The notes below the pieces were generated by a model. The model worked only from the letters and a program-made list of their open reading frames with translations, did no database searches and was not told the origin of the DNA. A stretch of DNA of 9,093 bases from an uncultured Clostridia bacterium (lineage in GTDB: Bacteria > Bacillota > Clostridia > Oscillospirales > CAG-272): NCBI GenBank assembly GCA_937898155.1, contig CALEJO010000194.1, positions 1 to 9,093 on the forward strand. Reading direction: 5' to 3'. Below, piece by piece: positions 1 through 5,135 of the stretch (the stretch's first letter is position 1; every line of letters begins with the position of its first letter). A program made the translations under genes and the position numbers.

Positions 1-512
1 ACAAGATTGATGTTTTGTTCTGTGCCGGTCTTGTAAGCCACAATGCTATTGTCATACAAATCTCTAATCATTGAAAGATACAATACACCTTGACTTGTGT
101 GAATATATGAAATATCCGTTACCCATTTTTGATTCGGCTTGTCTGCGTGAAAATCTCTGTTCAGCAAATTCGGATATTTGTGTAACGCATGACTGTAATT
201 GCGATATTTCTTTCGCCTGACAACCGAAAGTAAATTGTATTTCTGCATTACTCGGAGTATTGTCTTTGGATTGCGGTAAACATCCTTGTTTTCAAGCCAT
301 ATATGCACTCTGCGATAACCGTATGTTTGATGGCTTTCCTCCTGACATTCCCGGATGAGATCCGCCAACGGTAAATCCCGATCCGGAATTGACATACGGG
401 ATACAAAGCCGTAATATCCGCTTCGTGATACTTTGAAAAAGCGGCACATTTCACTAATGGAGTATTTATCTTTGTGACGGTAGATTACTCTGTATTTTAC
501 GCTTGTCTTCAC
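1..512 (-). CDS. IS3-family transposase OrfB (DDE integrase), partial
   Basis: Reading from a GTG at 512 gives 170 codons before the window ends, with no stop. The region around residues 50-100 (DLIRECQEES through YGYRRVH) matches the helix-turn-helix segment found before the catalytic core of IS3 OrfB proteins. Residues 129-137 read KWVTDISYI, containing the first catalytic aspartate (D133) of the DDE triad; the second Asp and the Glu would lie outside the window. The GTG overlaps the orfA stop as GTGA, one base back, and AAGGA sits immediately upstream. OrfB could be made by reinitiation at this GTG or as an OrfAB fusion by -1 frameshifting, the usual route in this family. The frame is open upstream of the GTG for about 12 codons. 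It catalyses transposition of the element. Confidence 0.88.
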   Translation of the reverse strand, partial: MKTSVKYRVIYRHKDKYSISEMCRFFKVSRSGYYGFVSRMSIPDRDLPLADLIRECQEESHQTYGYRRVHIWLENKDVYRNPKTILRVMQKYNLLSVVRRKKYRNYSHALHKYPNLLNRDFHADKPNQKWVTDISYIHTSQGVLYLSMIRDLYDNSIVAYKTGTEQNINL

Positions 513-844
513 TTCCTTTCGGTGAGCGAGAGAAAATCCCGCATTAACTCATTTTCCATTTCAAGCGACTTGATCTTGGCATCCTTGCGAGCAAGGATGT
601 ATTTCAGTTCGGCAACCTTGTCTTGCTCACTGACAACATAATCTTTCGGCGGTCTGCCTTTTCTTTTTAAGGTTTTACCCGCTGCAAGTTTTCTCTCATT
701 AGCATTGTGTCGTTTGACTAAATTTTTAACTTGCTCTAATTCAAAGCCAAATGTTTCTGCAATTTCTCGATTGGTCAATCCTTTTTCTTTTAATTCGCAA
801 ATCTCTTTTTCATATTCTTTGATATGTCGGTAACTTCTTGACAT
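509..844 (-). CDS. IS3-family transposase OrfA (DNA-binding subunit)
   Basis: This is a 111-residue basic protein of the size usual for IS3-family OrfA. Residues ~8-45 form a helix-turn-helix (KEKGLTNREIAETFGF and flanks) that should bind the terminal inverted repeats. The C-terminal third, from about residue 75 (VAELKYILARKDAKIKSLEMEN), has the heptad pattern of the leucine-zipper coiled coil by which OrfA and OrfAB oligomerise. The ATG at 844 follows AAGGGGG (852-858) with a 7-base spacer. That ribosome binding site lies inside a 14-bp hairpin. The gene ends by overlapping orfB. No canonical A6G slippery heptamer is visible near its stop. Confidence 0.88.
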   Translation of the reverse strand: MSRSYRHIKEYEKEICELKEKGLTNREIAETFGFELEQVKNLVKRHNANERKLAAGKTLKRKGRPPKDYVVSEQDKVAELKYILARKDAKIKSLEMENELMRDFLSLTERK

Positions 845-851
845 AAAAATT

Positions 852-890
852 CCCCCTTATGGTAGTTTCTTTTATTCTACCATAAGGGGG
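852..890 (-). promoter_or_regulatory. Hairpin covering the orfA ribosome binding site, with internal -10-like box
   Basis: The arms 852-865 and 877-890 are perfect 14-bp inverted repeats around an 11-base loop. The downstream arm contains the AAGGGGG of orfA, so any transcript entering from outside the element would bury the site. On the minus strand the loop carries TAGAAT (874-879) with TAGAAA 17 bases upstream (897-902), a weak promoter match. A transcript started there would begin near 867 and contain only the second arm, leaving the site free. The repeat is seen directly. The function is inferred from known protection of other insertion sequences (such as IS10 and IS50) against read-in transcription. 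Confidence 0.6.
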
Positions 891-927
891 TCCTTTTTTC
901 TATGTCCGTTTTTTACGGACTTGTGCA

Positions 928-1045
928 CCTCGTGTCCCGGAATATTATTTTGCCATCCGACAAGGGAACCGTCGGCGGACACGGCAAATGAGACAATAAC
1001 GAAAAGAATTATCACAGCAAAAAGAAGACTTGCGATTTTTTTCAG
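928..1045 (-). pseudogene. 5' remnant of a probable exported-protein gene cut by the IS
   Basis: A reading frame begins at a CTG (1043-1045) 8 bases after GGAG in AAAAGGAG (1054-1061). It encodes a basic start (LKKIA), a long hydrophobic stretch (LLFAVIILFVIVSFAV) and a likely signal peptidase site at SA before DGSLVGWQNN. That is the shape of a Sec signal peptide. The frame runs on through PGHEV and then into IS sequence, where it stops at a TAA (872-874) after 57 codons. No ATG, GTG or TTG is available in frame at the right distance; ATT at 1051 is too close to the Shine-Dalgarno. It lies 34 bases after ackA with no terminator between, so it was probably co-transcribed with ackA. The mature product cannot be identified. 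Confidence 0.45.
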
Positions 1046-1079
1046 CTCAATCTCTCCTTTTCGTGTGTTTTGAAAGGAC

Positions 1080-2288
1080 TCAGACTTTCTTTCCGCTCAC
1101 GAGCGCTTCCGCGTCCTTGGCGATCATCAGTTCCTCGTTGGTCGGAATGACGAACACCTTGACTTTGGAATTCGGGGTGGAGAGCTCGACGATATTGGGC
1201 TGACGCCATGTCTTGGCGTTCAGCTCGTAGTCGATCTCGACACCGAAATATTTCATCTCGCGGCAAACGCGGTCACGAAGCTCGGGGTTGTTCTCGCCCA
1301 TGCCGGCGGTGAACACGATCGCGTCCAGACCGTCCATCGCGGCGGTAAACGCGCCGATATATTTTTTGACCTGATAAGCGAGGATCGAAGCCGCGAGAAG
1401 CGCGCGCTTGTTGCCCTGCTTGATTGCTTCTTCAATGTCACGGCTGTCGGAGGAGAGACCGGAAACGCCGAGGAAGCCGCACTTCTTATTCATGAAGTTG
1501 CTCATTTCGTCGGGTGTGAAGCCCTCTTTTTTCATAATATAAGTGACGATGGCGGGGTCGATCGAGCCGCAACGCGTGCCCATTTCGATGCCGTCGAGGG
1601 GCGTAAAGCCCATCGTGGTGTCGATGCATTTGCCGCCCTTGACCGCGGAGATGGAGCCGCCGTTGCCGACGTGGCAGGTGACGATCTTGGTCTCCTCGAC
1701 GGGCTTGTTCAGACGTTTCGCCATTTCGATGGAAACAAAACGGTGCGACGTGCCGTGTGCGCCGTAGCGGCGAATGTGATATTTCTCATACATCTCGTAG
1801 GGGATCGGATACATATACGCGTAATCCGGCATCGTCTGATGGAACGCGGTGTCAAAGACGAGCACCTGCGGGACATTCGGCATCACTTCGGTGCAGCCGC
1901 GGATTCCCATGAGGTGCGGACCGGTGTGCAGCGGCGCGAAGTCGCGGCAAAGTTCGAGCTTTTCGAGCACCTCGGGCGTGATGAGACAGCTCTCGAAGAA
2001 GTAAGGACCGCCGTGGACAACGCGGTGACCGACGGCTTCGATCTGGCTCATGTCCGAAATGACGCCGAGCTCGGGATCGGTCAGCGTATCGACGACGATC
2101 TTCATCGCGACGGAGTGGTTCGGCATCGGAATATTGCGGACGGTCTTTTCACCGTTTTTGCGGTGATCGATCACGCCGTCAATGCCGATGCGTTCACAAA
2201 TACCCTTGGCGAGCACGTTGTCGGTGGCCGTGTCCATCAACTGATATTTCAGGGAAGAACTGCCTGCGTTTACAACAAGAACAAACAT
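1080..2288 (-). CDS. ackA: Acetate kinase
   Basis: AckA converts acetyl phosphate and ADP to acetate and ATP in the cytoplasm, the last ATP-yielding step of acetate fermentation; it is reversible. The 402-residue protein has the family length (about 400). Visible motifs, in order: the N-terminal phosphate-binding VNAGSSSLK with N7, GHRVVHGG with R89, APLH with H121, VFDTAFHQTMP with D146, YGAHGTSH with H178, the nucleotide-binding CHVGNGGS (205-212), MGTRCGSIDP with R239, and the C-terminal TNEEL with the catalytic Glu near 385. All principal catalytic residues known from the Methanosarcina enzyme are present. One loop, usually LHNPxN, reads LHTGPH here. The start is ATG 2288, with GGAGG 11 bases upstream. 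No phosphotransacetylase gene is in view. Family assignment is secure. Confidence 0.97.
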   Translation of the reverse strand: MFVLVVNAGSSSLKYQLMDTATDNVLAKGICERIGIDGVIDHRKNGEKTVRNIPMPNHSVAMKIVVDTLTDPELGVISDMSQIEAVGHRVVHGGPYFFESCLITPEVLEKLELCRDFAPLHTGPHLMGIRGCTEVMPNVPQVLVFDTAFHQTMPDYAYMYPIPYEMYEKYHIRRYGAHGTSHRFVSIEMAKRLNKPVEETKIVTCHVGNGGSISAVKGGKCIDTTMGFTPLDGIEMGTRCGSIDPAIVTYIMKKEGFTPDEMSNFMNKKCGFLGVSGLSSDSRDIEEAIKQGNKRALLAASILAYQVKKYIGAFTAAMDGLDAIVFTAGMGENNPELRDRVCREMKYFGVEIDYELNAKTWRQPNIVELSTPNSKVKVFVIPTNEELMIAKDAEALVSGKKV

Positions 2289-2314
2289 AATTTCATAATC
2301 CTCCGATTTTATAG

Positions 2315-2343
2315 TTGATTTTATAAAAATAATCTATTAAAAT
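2315..2343 (+). promoter_or_regulatory. Candidate tmcAL promoter, interleaved with the ackA promoter
   Basis: TTGATT (2315-2320), 17 bases, then TAAAAT (2338-2343) is a reasonable sigma-A match on the plus strand (4/6 and 5/6). It would start transcripts near 2350, about 80 bases before the tmcAL ATG. Its -10 box abuts the -10 box of the opposing ackA promoter, so polymerase could probably hold only one at a time. The region is very A+T-rich, so chance matches are possible. Confidence 0.45.
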
Positions 2344-2372
2344 ATTATACAGGATAATGTTGGCGATTTCAA
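2344..2372 (-). promoter_or_regulatory. ackA promoter (sigma-A type)
   Basis: On the minus strand TTGAAA (2367-2372) is followed after exactly 17 bases by a perfect TATAAT (2344-2349). Transcription would start near 2337, giving an untranslated leader of about 48 bases before the ackA ATG. It overlaps the candidate tmcAL promoter on the other strand. Confidence 0.75.
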
Positions 2373-2428
2373 TAGGTATTTTTGATTCTTTTCGCTTTTT
2401 GCGAGATTTTTTGAAAAAGGTGGGCTTT

Positions 2429-3631
2429 ATGAAAGTCGGAGCGGTCATTTGTGAGTTCAATCCGTTTCATCGGGGGCACGCGTATCTGCTGGCACGGGCA
2501 AAAGAGGCGTGCGACGCGGTCGTGTGCCTGATGAGCGGGAGCTATACCCAGCGGGGCGAAGCCGCGGTGCTGTCGAAATACGAGCGGGCGGCGACGGCGG
2601 TGGCGGGCGGCGCGGACCTTGTGCTCGAATTGCCATTTCCGTTTTGCGCGTCGAGAGCCGACCGCTTCGCGGCGGGCGGTGTCGCGCTTGCGGACGCGCT
2701 CGGTCTCGTGGATATGCTGATCTTCGGCAGTGAGTGCGGCGATCTCGATGCGCTGCGGCAGGCGGCGCGCCTCGAAGAGAGCGACGCCTTTGCGGCGGCA
2801 CTCGCCGAAGCGCTTGCCGAGGGGCAGAACGTGTCGTATCGTGCCGCATGGGACGCCGCGGCTCGCCGCGCACGCGGCGACGGGGCGGGCGCGCTTGGCT
2901 CGAACGATCGGTTGGGTGTCGCGTATCTTCGGGAAATGCAAAAGGGAAGGGCGTCGTTTGCGCCCGCCACGTTCCGCCGTCAGGGCGAGGCCTTTGACGG
3001 TGCCGCGGCGTCCCCCGATGGGGAGCGCTATGCCGCCGCTTCGACGGTAAGGCGGTTGATCGAAGAGGGAAAACTCGACGAGGCGTGCGCCTGCCTGCCC
3101 GACGCGAGCGCGGACGCGCTTCGCAAAGCCGCCGATGCGGGTAGAATGGCGGACGGCAACGGATGGTTTCCGCTGATTGCGGCGTCGCTTCGCTCAAGCA
3201 CGCTGACGCTGTCCGGCGACGTCCCCGATCTGACGGAGGAGCTTGCCGCGCGCATCGGGAGTGCCGCGCACGACGCGACGTCATTTGAACGGTTTCTTTC
3301 GCTTGCCGAGACGCGACGCTATTCGCGGTCGCGGATCCGCCGTGTGCTTCTCGCCGCGTTTTTCGGCGTGAAAGAAGCGGACTTTACCGCCGTGCGCTTT
3401 ACGAACGTTCTTGCGGCAAACGAAACGGGGCGCGCGGTGCTGGCGCAGGCGCGAAAGACGGCGACGGCCCCGATTCTGACGAAGCCGTCCGACTATAAAG
3501 CGTTCGATGCCGACGTGTGCCGCGCCGCGGAACTGAATGCCCGCGCCGACGCGGTGTGGGAACTGCTCTGCGCATCGCCGCGGAACGGCGGCGCGATGCT
3601 CCGCGAGCGTCCCGTCATGCTCGGACGTTAA
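2429..3631 (+). CDS. tmcAL: tRNA(Met) cytidine acetate ligase (TmcAL / YlbM family)
   Basis: TmcAL activates acetate with ATP as acetyl-AMP and transfers the acetyl group to the wobble cytidine (C34) of elongator tRNA-Met, forming ac4C. From ATG 2429 the protein is 400 residues, close to the family's usual ~400. It opens with GAVICEFNPFHRGH (4-17), containing the HxGH nucleotidyltransferase motif (H14, H17). SGSYTQRGE (36-44), FGSECGD (99-105), SNDRLGVAYL (158-167) and the basic RRYSRSRIRR (296-305) follow in the family order. An in-frame ATG exists at 2357, but I prefer 2429: AGGTGG lies 5 bases upstream and the conserved N-terminus begins directly there. The gene diverges from ackA, which makes or uses the same acetate. 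Coding is strongly G+C-rich at third positions. Confidence 0.93.
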   Translation: MKVGAVICEFNPFHRGHAYLLARAKEACDAVVCLMSGSYTQRGEAAVLSKYERAATAVAGGADLVLELPFPFCASRADRFAAGGVALADALGLVDMLIFGSECGDLDALRQAARLEESDAFAAALAEALAEGQNVSYRAAWDAAARRARGDGAGALGSNDRLGVAYLREMQKGRASFAPATFRRQGEAFDGAAASPDGERYAAASTVRRLIEEGKLDEACACLPDASADALRKAADAGRMADGNGWFPLIAASLRSSTLTLSGDVPDLTEELAARIGSAAHDATSFERFLSLAETRRYSRSRIRRVLLAAFFGVKEADFTAVRFTNVLAANETGRAVLAQARKTATAPILTKPSDYKAFDADVCRAAELNARADAVWELLCASPRNGGAMLRERPVMLGR

Positions 3632-3641
3632 GAAATACACA

Positions 3642-3688
3642 AAAATCCCTTCCTTTGCATAGAATGAAAACGCAAAGGGAGGGATTTT
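3642..3688 (+). promoter_or_regulatory. 17-bp hairpin covering the dapA ribosome binding site
   Basis: The arms 3642-3658 and 3672-3688 pair over 17 positions with one G-U wobble and a 13-base loop. The right arm contains GGGAGGG (3677-3683), the dapA Shine-Dalgarno, and reaches to within a base of the ATG. No U-tract follows on the plus strand, so this is not a standard terminator. The loop holds TAGAAT (3660-3665), a possible -10 box, with a poor TACACA 18 bases upstream (3636-3641). Transcripts beginning inside the structure would keep the site open, while read-through from tmcAL would close it. The pairing is seen; the regulation is inferred. Confidence 0.6.
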
Positions 3689-3689
3689 G

Positions 3690-4573
3690 ATGAAAAAAGG
3701 CGTATGGACGGCGCTCGTCACGCCGTTTACCGAAAACGGCGGCGTTGCGTATGACAAATTGGCGGCGCTGATCGAATTCCAAATCCGCAACGGCGCGGAC
3801 GGACTCGTTTTGCTCGGCACGACGGGAGAAGCGCCGACGATCTCGGACGAAGAGACGGACGAGATCGTGCGCATCGGACTGGAAGCGGCGGGACGTGTGC
3901 CCGTCATGGTCGGGTGTGCATCCAACGATACGGCGCGGGCGGCGGCGCGGGCACGACATCTTTCGGCGTTTGACGTCGAGGCGCTTTTGGTGCTGACGCC
4001 CTATTATAACAAAGCGAACGACGACGGCGTGGCGGCACATTTTCTGACGGTCGCGGAGGCGTCGCAAAAGCCGATCGTGCTTTATCACGTGCCGCCGCGC
4101 ACGGGATGCCGTCTTTCGCCGCGCGTGGTGGAGCGACTGCGCGAGCATCCGAACATCGTCGGCGTCAAGGAAGCGAGCGGGGAGATCGGGACGCTCACGG
4201 AGTTTGCCGCGCTCGCACGGGAGGATTTTTCGCTCTATTGCGGATGCGACGAGCTGACTGTTCCCGCGCTTGCGCTCGGCGCGATCGGCGTGATCTCGGT
4301 CGCCTCCAATCTCCTGCCGCGACAGATGCACGAGATGACGGAGCGCTTTTTCGCGGGCGATCTCGCCGCGGCGCGAAGCGTGCAGTTCGACCTTCTCCCA
4401 CTCGCGCGCTCTTTTCCGAGGTGAATCCGATCCCGATCAAAGAGGCGATGAACGCGCTCGGCTTCGCGGTCGGCGGCTACCGGCTTCCGCTCTGCCCGAT
4501 GCGGGAGGAGACGAGGACGCGGTTGCTCTTTGAGTTGGAAAGCAAAAAAGCGGACATTCCGCGCCTCGAATAA
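3690..4573 (+). pseudogene. dapA: 4-hydroxy-tetrahydrodipicolinate synthase, frameshifted
   Basis: DapA condenses pyruvate with aspartate semialdehyde, the first committed step to diaminopimelate and lysine. From ATG 3690 (GGGAGGG 6 bases upstream) the frame shows GTTGEAPT (43-50; T44, T45), TPYYN (102-106), YHVPPRTG (131-138; Y131, R136) and GVKEASG (157-163; Schiff-base K159), which together identify DapA within the aldolase family. This frame ends prematurely at TGA 4422-4424 after 244 residues. The expected C-terminus (ALFSEVNPIPIKEAMNALG and on) continues in the -1 frame to TAA 4571-4573. A joined product would be about 294-295 residues, the normal family length. ALF is family-like only in the second frame and LLPLAR only in the first, which places the lesion in the CG tract at 4403-4409. 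It may be real decay or a sequencing/assembly error. Confidence 0.85.
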
Positions 4574-4576
4574 AGC

Positions 4577-4606
4577 AAAAAACCGACTGAAAACAGTCGG
4601 TTTTTT
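4577..4606. terminator. Bidirectional intrinsic terminator between dapA and rplS
   Basis: CCGACTG (4583-4589) and CAGTCGG (4594-4600) form a perfect 7-bp stem around AAAA, flanked by A6 (4577-4582) and T6 (4601-4606). It begins 4 bases after the dapA stop and ends 15 bases before the rplS stop, so it can end transcription from both convergent genes. Confidence 0.92.
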
Positions 4607-4620
4607 CGGTGTTATGAACC

Positions 4621-4962
4621 TTAGATCTGCTCTTTGACCTTTGCCTGCTTGCCAACGCGGTCGCGGACATAGTAGAGCTTTGCGCGGCGAACTTTACCGC
4701 GGCGAACGACTTCAACCTTGACGACGTTCGGAGAATGGATCGGGAACGTCTTTTCGACGCCGATCCCGTAGGAGATCTTTCTGACGGTGAAGGTCTCGGA
4801 AATGCCACCGTTCTTCTTTGCGATGACGGTGCCGTCAAAAAGCTGGATTCTTTCTCTGGAACCCTCTTTGATCTTGTTGGAGACGACGACGGTGTCACCA
4901 ATTTCAAACTGGGGCACTTCGGTCTTCAATTGCTCGCTTGTGAAAGCCTGAATCTTATCCAT
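4621..4962 (-). CDS. rplS: 50S ribosomal protein L19
   Basis: L19 is a component of the large ribosomal subunit, lying near the 30S-50S interface. The 113-residue protein matches the family length and pattern throughout: GDTVVVSNKIKEGSRERIQ (29-47), FDGTVIAKKNGG, FTVRKISYGIGVEKTFPIHSP and RRGKVRRAKLYYVRDRVGK. I chose ATG 4962 because AAGGAGGAG lies about 6 bases upstream and L19 normally begins with a short helix before an SEQLK-like segment, as here (MDKIQAFTSEQLK). The same frame is open back to 5043, but those 27 codons have no L19 similarity and lie in the leader. In many bacteria rplS follows rpsP-rimM-trmD; here it stands alone with its own promoter and terminator. Confidence 0.97.
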   Translation of the reverse strand: MDKIQAFTSEQLKTEVPQFEIGDTVVVSNKIKEGSRERIQLFDGTVIAKKNGGISETFTVRKISYGIGVEKTFPIHSPNVVKVEVVRRGKVRRAKLYYVRDRVGKQAKVKEQI

Positions 4963-5058
4963 GTTCGGCTCCTCCTTATATATAATATATAATCCCGGAA
5001 CGTTCATACGAGCATGCAGCGGACCGCTCCGTCGCCATACCATAGCATAGCGGGAAAT

Positions 5059-5087
5059 ATTATAGCATCCCTTTTACGAAATTGCAA
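5059..5087 (-). promoter_or_regulatory. rplS promoter with extended -10
   Basis: The minus strand reads TGCTATAAT (5059-5067), a perfect -10 with the TGn extension, and TTGCAA (5082-5087) 17 bases upstream. Transcription would begin near 5052, giving a leader of about 90 bases before the rplS ATG. That leader contains short inverted repeats and an A+T-rich stretch just before the Shine-Dalgarno. Such a leader could host an L19 autoregulatory element, but I cannot recognise a known consensus. Confidence 0.7.
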
Positions 5088-5098
5088 GGGCTTTTGCG

Positions 5099-5127
5099 AA
5101 AAAAATACGAAAAAACAGCGCTTTTTT
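5099..5127 (-). terminator. Weak candidate terminator after the MFS gene
   Basis: On the minus strand, A6 (5122-5127) and T6 (5110-5115) can pair around GCGCTG, followed after a few bases by T7 (5099-5105). The stem is only A-U pairs, so this is a weak candidate. It lies within 10 bases of the transporter stop codon and just upstream of the rplS promoter on the same strand. Confidence 0.3.
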
Positions 5128-5135
5128 GCAAAAAA

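Larger units (their letters stand above)
1..927 (-). mobile_element. IS3-family insertion sequence, left part only
   Basis: The stretch holds a two-ORF IS3-type transposase (orfA then orfB) on the minus strand and continues beyond the window at base 1. It is clearly A+T-richer than the genes that follow. The upstream end is not proven: a plausible terminus is near 927, where the minus strand reads TGCACAAGTCCG, beginning with the TG typical of IS3-family ends. Just inside it lies a small inverted repeat, GTCCGT/ACGGAC (904-909 and 915-920). The right inverted repeat and target duplication are outside the window, so the boundary is an inference from family habits and from where the flanking exported-protein reading frame stops making sense. 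Confidence 0.8.

Noticed and set aside
248..454. Short minus-strand frame of 68 codons inside the IS
   Set aside because: It is another frame of orfB, whose own frame contains the recognisable helix-turn-helix and DDE motifs.
852..920. CRISPR-like or repeat-array reading of the closely spaced inverted repeats
   Set aside because: There are only two unrelated hairpins and no repeated unit with spacers; they are explained as IS end structures.
1671..2318. Plus-strand open frame opposite ackA, with other long shadow frames in 2369-3284 and 7763-8056
   Set aside because: All are complementary or out-of-frame readings of confidently identified genes (ackA, tmcAL, the GerA-family gene) with Arg/His/Pro-rich low-complexity products and no start signals.
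2391..2410. TCGC-T5-GCGA mini hairpin followed by T6 upstream of tmcAL
   Set aside because: The stem is only 4 bp and lies just before the ribosome binding site; too weak to call a terminator or switch.
2357..2428. Earlier start for TmcAL at 2357
   Set aside because: No Shine-Dalgarno precedes it, and the codons overlap the A+T-rich promoter region; the conserved N-terminus starts at 2429.
4963..5043. N-terminal extension of L19 from an ATG at 5043
   Set aside because: The 27 extra codons have no L19 similarity, and the strong AAGGAGGAG lies before ATG 4962.
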